DNA of 64,000 nucleotides. It comes from Acidimicrobiales bacterium (GTDB lineage Bacteria > Actinomycetota > Acidimicrobiia > Acidimicrobiales > MedAcidi-G1). The stretch lies in assembly GCA_014239855.1 (NCBI GenBank), contig JAAZXY010000001.1, positions 62,001-126,000 of the forward strand, written 5' to 3'. How positions within the stretch are numbered: position 1 is the stretch's first letter; each line of letters begins with the position of its first letter. The notes under the pieces were generated by a model, which was not told the DNA's origin, searched no databases, and saw nothing but the letters and a program-made list of their open reading frames with translations. Both the position numbers and the translations under genes were made by a program. Below are positions 10,421-17,854 of the stretch, in pieces.

Positions 10421-11301
10421 GCCGGCTCCGGAACCGGCCCGGAAAAGGCGCGGAGGATGGCCCGGCGGGCCAGGACGCCGACGGCGTGTGTCCGGTAGGC
10501 GGCGGAACTCCGATGGTCGTCAATGGGGCGTGCCGCGTCGGCCACCAGTTCGGAGAACCGGTTCACCAGCTCGGGTTCGGGCGTGGTCAGGCCCTCGAAG
10601 TCGAGCCGCTCGGCCATCAGGACCTCAGCCTCGGTGGCCCGGAGCGGCACGGGGGCCACCGAGCCGAGGGCCACCCGGACGGTTCGACCGGGCCGGTCCA
10701 CGACGAGGGCGAGCGAGGTCACGGCGATGACCATGGCGTTGCGGGTCCCCACCTTGAGGAACTCCTGGGGGCCGTCCAGCACCCGCACCCGGATCGCCGT
10801 GATGAGTTCGCCGGGGTTCAGGGCGTTGGCCTTCACGCCGGTCACGAACTCGTCCAGAGGCAGGCGGCGGGTGCCGTCGGTCGAACGCAACTCGACCTCG
10901 GCGTCCAGGGCGGCCAGCACGGGGAGGGTGTCACCGGCCGGCGACGCGGTGGCCAGGTTGCCGCCGAGGGTCGCCGCATTGCGAATCTGAGGGGAGCCCA
11001 CGGTTCGGGCCGCCTGGGCCAGGGCGGGCACCAACGAGGCGAGTGCCGGTTCGGCCAGGTCGGCACACGTGGTCCCGGCGCCCAGGCGCAGGACCTGTCC
11101 GTGCACCGGGTCATGGTCGCCCTCGATGCTCCATCCCCGGAGTTCGGGGATCCGGTCCACGGCGACCACGTGGTCGATCCTGCGGACCCCCCGGTTCACC
11201 TCGACCATGAGATCGGTGCCACCGGCCAGCACCAGTGCGCCGGGATGGGCATCCAGGGACGCGCAGGCATCGTCGATGGATATCGCAATGGTCACCGGCA
11301 C
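10417..11301 (-). CDS. FAD-binding medium subunit of Mo hydroxylase
   Basis: 294-residue FAD subunit of the XdhB/PucC/CoxM family and first gene of the nine-gene operon. The FAD pyrophosphate motif appears as VLAGGTDLMVEVNRG and the second FAD motif as RNAATLGGNLATASPAGD; the CoxM-type C-terminal helical domain follows. The GTG start at 11301 gives the usual short N-terminus; a second GTG two codons later is an alternative. Its promoter faces the divergent DauR-like regulator. The FAD would pass electrons to NAD+ or another acceptor. Confidence 0.9.
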   Translation of the reverse strand: MPVTIAISIDDACASLDAHPGALVLAGGTDLMVEVNRGVRRIDHVVAVDRIPELRGWSIEGDHDPVHGQVLRLGAGTTCADLAEPALASLVPALAQAARTVGSPQIRNAATLGGNLATASPAGDTLPVLAALDAEVELRSTDGTRRLPLDEFVTGVKANALNPGELITAIRVRVLDGPQEFLKVGTRNAMVIAVTSLALVVDRPGRTVRVALGSVAPVPLRATEAEVLMAERLDFEGLTTPEPELVNRFSELVADAARPIDDHRSSAAYRTHAVGVLARRAILRAFSGPVPEPA

Positions 11302-11331
11302 CCCGACATGCTGCCGTGCCGCGATCCATTC

Positions 11332-11368
11332 GTCAACATTTTGTCAACTATGGAGTCGGGGCTATGGT
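11332..11368 (+). promoter_or_regulatory. Divergent promoter region with GTCAAC direct repeat
   Basis: Between the catabolic operon and the regulator gene. GTCAAC occurs at 11332-11337 and 11343-11348, one helical turn apart. On the plus strand TTGTCA (11341-11346), a 16-bp spacer and TATGGT (11363-11368) form a good promoter whose predicted start falls on the regulator GTG at 11375 (leaderless). On the minus strand TTGACA (11348-11343) is a possible -35 for the operon, though its -10 is weak. The repeat is a candidate regulator site; inference from position. Confidence 0.5.
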
Positions 11369-11374
11369 TCGGCC

Positions 11375-11761
11375 GTGGCCACCCCCGATCCGCACCCGGA
11401 CGCGCTGCTGGACGCGCTGCGGCCGGTCGTCGAGGCACTCGGAGGCACCCTGGTCTCTCCGGACGATGCCGACGGCGACGATGTCATGGTGAAGTGGGAC
11501 GACGCCGTGGTGGCCGCGGTGCGCCTACCTGACCCCCACCTGGACCTGCACGACGCGCTGCCAACGCTCATCGCCGAAGTCGAGCACGACATGGGCCGAC
11601 CGTGCGCCGAGATGGACCGCTCCCAGAAGCAGGACGCCGTGGCGCTCCTGAACGAACGGGGGGCGTTCACCCTCCGCAAATCCGTGGAGGACGTGGCCGA
11701 GGCACTCGGGGTGAGCCGCTTCACCGTCTACAACTACCTGGAGCGCGCCGAAGCGGACTAG
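11375..11761 (+). CDS. Small DauR/YheO-like helix-turn-helix regulator
   Basis: 128-residue protein whose C-terminal half (about 84-128) resembles the DauR-type HTH: KQDAVALLNERGAFTLRKSV followed by VEDVAEALGVSRFTVYNYL, with a recognition helix near SRFTVYNYL. The N-terminal half is an acidic alpha/beta segment too short for the usual YheO PAS domain (full family members have about 200-240 residues). I chose the GTG at 11375 because a TATGGT -10 element lies 6 bp before it and longer in-frame starts read back through the promoter. It diverges from the Mo-hydroxylase operon and is the obvious candidate for its regulator. DNA-binding role likely; ligand unknown. Confidence 0.68.
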   Translation: MATPDPHPDALLDALRPVVEALGGTLVSPDDADGDDVMVKWDDAVVAAVRLPDPHLDLHDALPTLIAEVEHDMGRPCAEMDRSQKQDAVALLNERGAFTLRKSVEDVAEALGVSRFTVYNYLERAEAD

Positions 11762-11790
11762 ATCCACGCGTTCCGGTACGGTCCGCGGCC

Positions 11791-13284
11791 ATGAGCACCG
11801 AGCCCTCCCTTCCCGCCTCCTCCCTCCCCGCCCCCTCCCTCCCCGAAAGTGACGCCGAGCTGGCGCGGATCGACGCCGTCGGCCTGGCCGACCTGATCCG
11901 CAGCGGACAGCTCTCGGCCGTCGAGGCCGTGCAGGCCACCATCGACCGGATCGAACGCCTCGACGGCGAGTTGAACGCGGTCATCCACCAGCAGTACGAC
12001 CAGGCCCTCGAGCTGGCCGCCTCGCCGGACCTGCCCGACGGGCCGTTCCGGGGCGTGCCCATGCTCATCAAGGACCTGTGGGCCACCGAGGCCGGACAGC
12101 CCCACCACGCCGGTATCCAGGCGCTGAAGGACGCGGGGTTCACCGGAGACGTCGACTGCAACCTGGTCACCCGCTACAAGGAGGCCGGGTTCGTCATCGT
12201 GGGTCGGACGAACACTCCCGAACTGGGTCTGGTGGCCACCACCGAACCACACGCCTACGGGCCGAGCCGCAACCCGTGGAACACCGATCACAGCACCGGT
12301 GGCTCGTCGGGTGGAGCGGCGGCCGCGGTGGCCGCCGGCATCCTCCCGGCCGCCAACGCCAGCGACGGGGGCGGCTCCATCCGAATTCCGGCCGCCATGT
12401 GCGGCCTGGTGGGCCTGAAGCCGTCCCGGGGTCGGATCTCCCAGGGGCCGAGGGAGGAGTGGGGGTTCTCCTGCCAGCACGTGGTGAGCCACACCGTGCG
12501 TGACACGGCCGCCATCCTCGACACCTCGGCAATTCCGTTCCTCGGTGACGGCGTGGTGGCCCCCGACCATGGCCGGCCGTACGCCGGCTGCGTGGACGCC
12601 GACCCCGGTCGCCTGCGGATCGGCCTCATGCCCGACAACCACCGCAACGAGACCCACCCCGACTGTGAGGCGGCCACCCGTCGTACCGCCGATCTACTGG
12701 CCGATCTGGGCCACGAGGTCGTCGAGTCCCGTCCCGAGGCGTTCCTCCAGTTGGGCGACCTCAAGGAACTGGCATGGGCATTCACCGTCAACTGGTCGGC
12801 CGGCGCCGTGGTCAGCCTCCTGACCCTCGGCGACCAGTTGGGCCGGACGGTGACCGCCGACGACGTCGAACCGGGTACGTGGGCCATGGCACAGCGCGGG
12901 GAGGGCTACACGGCCCCCGACTTCATCAGGGCGCAGGGCATCCTCGGCGGCTGGCGCCGCTCCATGGCCCAGTGGTGGAACGACTTCGACGTGCTGTTGA
13001 CGCCGACCACCGCCCAGCCGCCGGCCCGGATCGGCGAGCTCACGCCCACCGACGACGACCCGGTGCGGGGCTCGAAGGGCTCACTGCCCTATTCGGTGTA
13101 CACGTCGCCGTTCAACTGCACCGGCCAGCCGGCCATCTCGCTGCCCATGGGCTCATCGGACGGTCTGCCCATCGGTGTCCAGCTTGTGGGTGCCTACGGC
13201 CGCGAGGACCTGTTGCTCTCGGTCAGCGGCCAGCTGGAACGGCTCGAGAACTGGTCGGCCAACCGGGCCCCCATCCACGCCTGA
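11791..13284 (+). CDS. Amidase (amidase-signature family)
   Basis: 497-residue amidase-signature hydrolase. The Ser-cisSer-Lys triad is readable as Lys94 (MLIKDLW), the cis-Ser in TGGSSGGAAAAV (172/173) and Ser196 in SDGGGSIRIP. The segment SRNPWNTDHSTGGSSGG matches amidases acting on small or cyclic amides (NylA-like) better than GatA, and no gatB or gatC is nearby. The N-terminal 20 residues are Ser/Pro-rich and probably disordered. The ATG follows TACGGT (11777-11782) by 8 bp, suggesting a leaderless transcript separate from the regulator. A role beside the N-heterocycle operon, such as cleaving an amide intermediate, is inference. Confidence 0.85.
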   Translation: MSTEPSLPASSLPAPSLPESDAELARIDAVGLADLIRSGQLSAVEAVQATIDRIERLDGELNAVIHQQYDQALELAASPDLPDGPFRGVPMLIKDLWATEAGQPHHAGIQALKDAGFTGDVDCNLVTRYKEAGFVIVGRTNTPELGLVATTEPHAYGPSRNPWNTDHSTGGSSGGAAAAVAAGILPAANASDGGGSIRIPAAMCGLVGLKPSRGRISQGPREEWGFSCQHVVSHTVRDTAAILDTSAIPFLGDGVVAPDHGRPYAGCVDADPGRLRIGLMPDNHRNETHPDCEAATRRTADLLADLGHEVVESRPEAFLQLGDLKELAWAFTVNWSAGAVVSLLTLGDQLGRTVTADDVEPGTWAMAQRGEGYTAPDFIRAQGILGGWRRSMAQWWNDFDVLLTPTTAQPPARIGELTPTDDDPVRGSKGSLPYSVYTSPFNCTGQPAISLPMGSSDGLPIGVQLVGAYGREDLLLSVSGQLERLENWSANRAPIHA

Positions 13285-13304
13285 TCCGCACGACTCCCGG
13301 GACT

Positions 13305-13700
13305 TCAGCCGCCGAGAAGGGCCACCCCGGGGAGGTCGTCGAACGCACCGACGTCGGCCGAGACCACCTGACGACCGGAGGCCGCGGCGGTCGCCGCTAT
13401 GACCAGATCGAGTTGACCCCTCGGACGTCCTGACCGACGGGTATGAGCCAGGAGACGACCGTGTTCCCTCGCCACGGCCAGGTCGTACGGAATCACCGGA
13501 AGCTCCTCGACCACCTGATCCACGAAGGCCCGACGACGGGCCCGATGCCGATCATCGGTGAGATGGACCCCCGCTTCCAACTCGGCGACAACCACCGCAG
13601 CGATGGCCGCATCGTCCTCGTCGAGGACCGCTCCATGGAGGTCCTCCCCGCCGCGCTCGATGTCGACCAGAAAACTGGTGTCCAGGAGGAGACGGTTCAC
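13305..13700 (-). CDS. vapC: VapC-type PIN-domain toxin
   Basis: 131-residue PIN-domain ribonuclease. The acidic metal-binding residues are in place: Asp7 (LLLDTSFLVD), Glu40 (VVVAELEAG), Asp98 (QLDLVIAATA) and Asp116 (SADVGAF). Toxins of this family cut RNA, often tRNA or rRNA. Its start overlaps the antitoxin stop by 4 bp, the standard antitoxin-first order. It stands between the amidase and the phosphoribosyltransferase genes, convergent with the amidase (20 bp gap). Confidence 0.88.
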   Translation of the reverse strand: MNRLLLDTSFLVDIERGGEDLHGAVLDEDDAAIAAVVVAELEAGVHLTDDRHRARRRAFVDQVVEELPVIPYDLAVAREHGRLLAHTRRSGRPRGQLDLVIAATAAASGRQVVSADVGAFDDLPGVALLGG

Positions 13701-13939
13701 CCTCGTCCCTCGTAACCGATGAACTCCCGAAGGTCCCGGAGATCGTCAGCCCAGTCATCGTCGGGCGGACCCTGAGCGAGGAGGCGACGGACAGCCGCGC
13801 CGTTGGACCTCGCCGGGGCGGAGAGCCTGGCGACCGGACGGCCTTTCCGAAGAATGGTGAACTCGTCTCCACCCTGCTCAATGGCATCCAGGAGGTCGGA
13901 GAAGTTCCGGGAGGCCTCGGTGGCTGTCACGTCCGTCAT
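13697..13939 (-). CDS. vapB: Phd/YefM-type antitoxin
   Basis: 80-residue antitoxin. The N-terminal DNA-binding part has the Phd/YefM signature (VTATEASRNFSDLLDAIEQG, then FTILRKGRPVARL) and the C-terminal acidic tail (residues 55-80, DDDWADDLRDLREF) would wrap the toxin. It probably represses its own promoter as a toxin-antitoxin complex; a palindrome lies 5 bp before the ATG. Phd-type antitoxins paired with VapC toxins are common. Confidence 0.87.
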   Translation of the reverse strand: MTDVTATEASRNFSDLLDAIEQGGDEFTILRKGRPVARLSAPARSNGAAVRRLLAQGPPDDDWADDLRDLREFIGYEGRG

Positions 13940-13943
13940 GGAA

Positions 13944-13958
13944 ATCAGACTATCTGAT
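13944..13958. promoter_or_regulatory. Palindromic operator/promoter of the vapBC pair
   Basis: Perfect inverted repeat ATCAGACTATCTGAT (6-3-6) ending 5 bp before the antitoxin ATG. On the minus strand TAGTCT (13952-13947) inside it is a -10-like hexamer 7 bp from the start codon, so a bound antitoxin would cover the promoter. Antitoxin autoregulation is known for the family; this site is inferred. Confidence 0.55.
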
Positions 13959-13997
13959 CATCTGGTGACCTGCGGGATGGCCTCAGGTCCCGTGCAG

Positions 13998-14028
13998 CTG
14001 GCCCCCATCTGGCCCCCATCTGGCCCCC
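13998..14028. repeat. Short tandem repeat, 11-bp unit
   Basis: CTGGCCCCCAT at 13998-14008 and 14009-14019, then CTGGCCCCC at 14020-14028. Lies between the antitoxin promoter and the phosphoribosyltransferase stop codon. Far too short for a CRISPR array. Confidence 0.9.
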
Positions 14029-14034
14029 GGCAGG

Positions 14035-14547
14035 TCAGGCGTCGAGGGCGGTCGTGCCGGCGCCCTGGAGGTCGACCACCGGCGGCTCGGTCGACCACGG
14101 GAAGTTGATCCAGCGATCGGTGTGGCGCCAGACGTACTCACAGTCGACCACCGACTGGGGCTTCTGGTACAGCACCGCGGACCGCACCTCGGCCACCGCC
14201 TCGGTCGCCGTCTCGTGCACCAGAGCCAGGGTGTGGCCGGTGTCGGCCACGTCGTCGACGATCAGGACCTTCTTGTCGTCCAGATCCACCCAGTCGACGT
14301 AGGGCGGCAGGATCACCGGGATGTCCAGGCGCTCGTCCACGCCGGTGTAGTACTCGACGTTCATCACGTAGAGGTTCTTGACGGCCAGGGCGTAGCCCAG
14401 CGAACCGGCCACGAACAGGCCACCCCGGGCGATGGACAGGATCATGTCGGGCCGATAGCCGTCGTCGGCCACCATCCGGGCCAACTCGCGGACTGCCGTG
14501 CCATAGACCGGCCAGTCCATTTCCTCGCGTTCTGGCTCAGCTCCCAC
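14035..14547 (-). CDS. Phosphoribosyltransferase (Gpt/hypoxanthine type)
   Basis: 170-residue type I phosphoribosyltransferase. The PRPP-binding loop is VLIVDDVADTGHTL (about 93-106) and an upstream PRPP contact loop is SIARGGLFVAG (about 38-48). Size and order match the Gpt-like purine phosphoribosyltransferases that salvage xanthine, guanine or hypoxanthine; the C-terminal YVWRHTDRWINFPWS also fits. The GTG at 14547 has a GGAGGA-like ribosome site; a second start at 14520 (MDWPVYG) would remove an acidic 9-residue leader. A -10-like TAGGTT lies at 14584-14579. Base specificity is not certain. Confidence 0.82.
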   Translation of the reverse strand: MGAEPEREEMDWPVYGTAVRELARMVADDGYRPDMILSIARGGLFVAGSLGYALAVKNLYVMNVEYYTGVDERLDIPVILPPYVDWVDLDDKKVLIVDDVADTGHTLALVHETATEAVAEVRSAVLYQKPQSVVDCEYVWRHTDRWINFPWSTEPPVVDLQGAGTTALDA

Positions 14548-14586
14548 GTCCGCTCCGTCCTCCGTGCTCGTGGCCGGGAACCTACC

Positions 14587-14612
14587 CCTTCAGTCACCTA
14601 TCCCTTCAGTCA
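14587..14612. repeat. 10-bp repeat across the imuB stop
   Basis: CCTTCAGTCA at 14587-14596 and again at 14603-14612, 16 bp apart. The second copy contains the imuB stop codon (14608-14606 on the minus strand). One of several short duplications at gene ends in this window. Confidence 0.75.
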
Positions 14613-16363
14613 TAGGTGGCGGCAACCGTCCACCGGCCGTCGGTCAACACCACCAGGCGGGCCGTGCCATCGGCCGTCACCATCTGGAGCCGCACCCGTC
14701 GCCGACGCCGCAGGGGATCCCACCAACGTTCGTCGACCGGCCACGGCCCGGCCCACGCCACGACCCGCTCCCCCGTCGCGGCCGCCGGTCGGGTCCCGAC
14801 GGATGACCGCGGGACCACCAGACGGTCGGGCGGCGCCGAGAGGCCGCCCCGTCCGTCCACGGTCACCGGGGCACCCGCGGCATCCACCACGCCGACGGCC
14901 ATCGGCTCGACGTGGACGGCCGCCGGGGACGGCCCCGGCAGGGCACCCGGCCAGGGCTTCACCTCCTGGTCTGATCGGGCCGACCCCCTTCCCCGGTCGC
15001 CGACGGACCCGGTCTCCTGGAGCGACTCGACGAACGGCACGAGGGCCACCCGGTCGTCGGGGTCCCGGCCACCCCGCCACTCCGGGATCCTCACCGACCC
15101 CGGACCCAGCAGCCCCACCACCCGGGCGCATGCCCGCCCGGCCCGCTCGTCAGCCGCCGAGACCCCGCCCCAGAACCCCATCTGACGCCCCGATGCCGGA
15201 ACCACCTCATCGGGGGCCAGCACCAACCTCGTGATGCCCGACGTGGGGCGGACCGCCGGCGGACCGTGCAGCCATCCCTCCAGCTGCCACCGGACCCGGT
15301 CGGCCACCGCGGCCGGACCCAGCACCCCCTCGTCACGCCAACGACGGGACACCCGCTCGCCGTGCTCGGTCTCGGCTTCGACCACCACCCGGGTGCAGGC
15401 CATCCCCCGCGTCGAGAGCCGTTCGTGGAGGGCCTCGGCGGCTGATCGGGCAGCGAAGGCCGCCCGGTCGATCCGGTCCACCGGCGGGTCGAAGTCCACC
15501 GACACCGCCAGGTCGGGTGGCGCCGGGCGATGACCCGCCGGACGGTCGTCGATCCCTGAAGCCAGACGGTGGGCGTCGAGGCCGACGGTCCCGAACCGGG
15601 CCAGCACGTCAGCCACCGGGAGAGCGGCGAACGCTCCGAGGGTGGTCAGGCCCAGACGGACCAGGACGTCGACCAGATCCGCGGTCGGGCCCGCCGACGA
15701 CCCGGCCAGTGACTCGACCGGCAGCAGTACCTCCACGGGGAGGGGTGCCAGGAAGGCCGGGCTCCCGCCCCGGGGGACGATCATCGGGTGCTCCGGGGCC
15801 GGGCCGCCACCACGGGCCGCCAGGCCGGCGGCGAACGCCCCGTCGGCCACTCCCACCCGACACCCCGGTATCTGGCACCCCGGTACCCGGGACCCCGGAC
15901 CCCCGTCCGACCCCGACCCGACCCGGGCCACGGCAGCGTCCACCACCTCGGCGGCGTGACGCACCAGGGCCACCTCCCCACCGAACAACCGGACCGGGCC
16001 CCGGACCCCGAACGAGCACCGGCCGGGCCGATTGGCCTCCACCCACGGGGTGACCGCCCCGAGGGCCGAGACCACGGCCTCGAACCCCCGGGCCTCCCGA
16101 CCCTCGTCACGGGCCAGCACCCGGACCTCCGGACAGAGGAACTGGGCCTCACGCCTCCGCTGCCCCCGAGCCACGCCAACGGCCCGGGCCGGACCGTTGG
16201 CCGCCACGACCCGACCCGCCCCCAACACCAGGGCCGGTTCGTCGGAGACCACGCCCAATGCGACCAGCGGCCAGTCCGGGCAGCCCACCACCAGGATCCG
16301 GACGGCGGCCGGTGTCGCGATCGACCCGTTCACGACTGGCCCGTTCACCACAGGCCCGTTCAC
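14606..16363 (-). CDS. imuB: ImuB, Y-family polymerase-like mutasome subunit
   Basis: 585-residue DinB/UmuC-like protein. Actinobacterial ImuB is catalytically inactive and works with ImuA-type protein and DnaE2 in SOS mutagenesis. The polymerase-type N-terminal half is present, but I see none of the paired acidic residues of active Y-family enzymes. The C-terminus VVAWAGPWPVDERWWDP through VVLTDGRWTVAATYD is diagnostic of ImuB. An Ala/Gly/Pro-rich insert lies near 150-170. The GTG at 16363 overlaps the imuA stop (GTGA); the first 13 codons are a three-copy repeat with further in-frame GTGs at 16351, 16348 and 16333. No dnaE2 is in the window. Confidence 0.88.
   Translation of the reverse strand: MNGPVVNGPVVNGSIATPAAVRILVVGCPDWPLVALGVVSDEPALVLGAGRVVAANGPARAVGVARGQRRREAQFLCPEVRVLARDEGREARGFEAVVSALGAVTPWVEANRPGRCSFGVRGPVRLFGGEVALVRHAAEVVDAAVARVGSGSDGGPGSRVPGCQIPGCRVGVADGAFAAGLAARGGGPAPEHPMIVPRGGSPAFLAPLPVEVLLPVESLAGSSAGPTADLVDVLVRLGLTTLGAFAALPVADVLARFGTVGLDAHRLASGIDDRPAGHRPAPPDLAVSVDFDPPVDRIDRAAFAARSAAEALHERLSTRGMACTRVVVEAETEHGERVSRRWRDEGVLGPAAVADRVRWQLEGWLHGPPAVRPTSGITRLVLAPDEVVPASGRQMGFWGGVSAADERAGRACARVVGLLGPGSVRIPEWRGGRDPDDRVALVPFVESLQETGSVGDRGRGSARSDQEVKPWPGALPGPSPAAVHVEPMAVGVVDAAGAPVTVDGRGGLSAPPDRLVVPRSSVGTRPAAATGERVVAWAGPWPVDERWWDPLRRRRRVRLQMVTADGTARLVVLTDGRWTVAATYD
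16331..16363. repeat. 15-bp tandem repeat at the imuA-imuB junction
   Basis: On the minus strand GTGAACGGG appears three times at 15-bp spacing (16363, 16348, 16333), encoding V-N-G-P-V units. Each copy begins with an in-frame GTG, so the junction offers several possible imuB starts. Confidence 0.85.
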
Positions 16364-17145
16364 TGCCGGACGGGAACGCCATCCGGACCCGGCAGGAGCA
16401 ACGCATCACGGCGGCCCTCCGTCGGGAGGCCCCGGCCACCGACCGACACGTCCATCCGACGGGACCGGAGGCGGTCACGTTCCCCGTCGAGCCCACCCCA
16501 CCCCACCTCGTCGACCGAGAAGCGCAGATCAAGACGTCCCGGCCACCCGTCGACCGGATGGTCCACTCCCGGCGACAGGTGGACCAGCACCGACCCACGC
16601 TCCCGGCAGCGGGCCGCCAGACGTCGGACGTCGCCCACCGACGGCCGGTGCCCGGGCGAGACCAGCACCAGGTCGACCGCCCCCACGAAGGTGGCCACCA
16701 CCGGGGCCCACTGTCCGGGGTCCGGGGCGTCGACCACCACCAGACGCTCCAGGGCCACCCCGATCTCGGCCGCCGCAGCCAGGCCCAGATCACCGTCGCC
16801 GACCACCACGGCCCACGAACCGGTCCCGGTGGCCCGGGCCATGAGGGCGAGGGCCACCGACCGGGCCCCGGTACCCGACACCCCCACGGTGATGCCCCGC
16901 CGGAGCCCGTCGGGGAGCAGGCCGGCCAGGGCCTCGAGCACCGGAAGGGCCCGGTCCACGGCCAGCGTGGTCGGCCGGACCCGACGGGCTGCCTCGGCCA
17001 GCGACGGGACGGCCCGCAGCGCCGGTCCGGCCCCTTCCGGAGGGCCGGCCTCCGGGAACGGGCGCTCCTCCGGCAGCAGGTCGTCGAACGGTTCGGGTTC
17101 AGCCAGGAGGCTCCGGGGAAGGGCCGCGGGAAGGGAGCGGGACAT
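16360..17145 (-). CDS. imuA: ImuA-like (SOS mutasome) protein
   Basis: 261-residue protein with a RecA-like core and no intact Walker A; the segment GITVGVSGTGARSVALALMA (about 85-104) stands where the P-loop would be and LERLVVVDAP resembles a Walker B strand. It occupies the ImuA' position immediately before imuB (4-bp overlap). ImuA' bridges RecA and the ImuB/DnaE2 mutasome. I start it at the ATG 17145 because a longer in-frame ORF would run through a clear promoter and LexA box and into the neighbouring gene. The -10 lies 6 bp before the ATG, so the transcript is probably leaderless. Assignment rests mainly on position and length. Confidence 0.8.
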   Translation of the reverse strand: MSRSLPAALPRSLLAEPEPFDDLLPEERPFPEAGPPEGAGPALRAVPSLAEAARRVRPTTLAVDRALPVLEALAGLLPDGLRRGITVGVSGTGARSVALALMARATGTGSWAVVVGDGDLGLAAAAEIGVALERLVVVDAPDPGQWAPVVATFVGAVDLVLVSPGHRPSVGDVRRLAARCRERGSVLVHLSPGVDHPVDGWPGRLDLRFSVDEVGWGGLDGERDRLRSRRMDVSVGGRGLPTEGRRDALLLPGPDGVPVRQ

Positions 17146-17151
17146 GTCCCC

Positions 17152-17180
17152 AGTATCGAACACCTGTTCGATCAGAACAA
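17152..17180 (-). promoter_or_regulatory. imuAB promoter with embedded LexA (SOS) box
   Basis: TCGAACACCTGTTCGA at 17156-17171 is a perfect match to the actinobacterial LexA box TCGAAC-N4-GTTCGA. It lies between TTGTTC (17180-17175, -35) and GATACT (17157-17152, -10), which are 17 bp apart, so LexA would block RNA polymerase directly. The predicted start coincides with the imuA ATG. DNA damage should induce the pair. Confidence 0.88.
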
Positions 17181-17209
17181 GCGCGGCGCTCCGGTTTCCG
17201 GGCCGTTGA

Positions 17210-17854
17210 TCAAGCAGGCGGTGGTCCGGCGTGGCGGCGGATCCAGGCGTGCATGGCGATCCCCGACGCCACCCCGGCGTTGATCGATCTCGTCGATCCG
17301 TACTGGGCGATCGAACAGACCATCGACGCCGCGTCCCGCACCGCGTCGGACAGCCCCGGGCCCTCCTGGCCGAACACCAGCACACACCGCTCCGGCAGGT
17401 CCGTCGACTCCAACGGCACCGACCCGGGCAGGTTGTCGATCCCCACCAGAGGGAGGTCCTCGGAGGTCGCCCACGCCACCAGATCGTCGACCGTCGGGTG
17501 GTGGTGGACGTGCTGGTAGCGGTCGGTCACCATGGCGCCCCGCCGATTCCAGCGACGGCGCCCCACGATGTGCACGCCAGCGGCCAGGAAGGCGTTGGCC
17601 GTGCGGACCACCGTCCCGATGTTGAGGTCGTGTTCCCAGTTCTCGATGGCCACGTGGAACGGATGCCGGTACCCGTCGAGATCGTCGACGATGGCCTCCA
17701 TGGTCCAGTAGCGGTAGCGATCGGCCACGTTGCGGCGGTCACCGGAAGCCAGCAGTTCGGGGTCCAACCGGGGATCGTCGGGCCACGGCCCGGGATGGGG
17801 CCCCACACCCACCGACTCCGACACCGGAACCGACTCCGCGACGGGTTCCGACAT
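17210..17854 (-). CDS. TrmH/SpoU-family RNA 2'-O-methyltransferase
   Basis: 214-residue SPOUT methyltransferase. The three SpoU motifs are visible: NIGTVVRTANAFLA (motif 1), CVLVFGQEGPGLS (motif 2) and STRSINAGVASGIAMH (motif 3), which form the trefoil knot for S-adenosylmethionine. The N-terminal 40 residues are Pro/Glu-rich and variable. The ATG at 17854 shares one base with the stop of the serine-hydrolase gene (TGATG), so the two are probably cotranscribed. Target nucleotide unknown; tRNA Gm18-type and rRNA methylases share these motifs. Confidence 0.88.
   Translation of the reverse strand: MSEPVAESVPVSESVGVGPHPGPWPDDPRLDPELLASGDRRNVADRYRYWTMEAIVDDLDGYRHPFHVAIENWEHDLNIGTVVRTANAFLAAGVHIVGRRRWNRRGAMVTDRYQHVHHHPTVDDLVAWATSEDLPLVGIDNLPGSVPLESTDLPERCVLVFGQEGPGLSDAVRDAASMVCSIAQYGSTRSINAGVASGIAMHAWIRRHAGPPPA

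Noticed and set aside
13998-14028. Repeat CTGGCCCCCAT as an attachment site or CRISPR
   Set aside because: No integrase, no spacers and too short.
14122-17283. Long plus-strand ORFs over imuA and imuB
   Set aside because: Pro/Arg/Thr-rich shadows; the minus strand has ImuB motifs and a LexA-controlled promoter.
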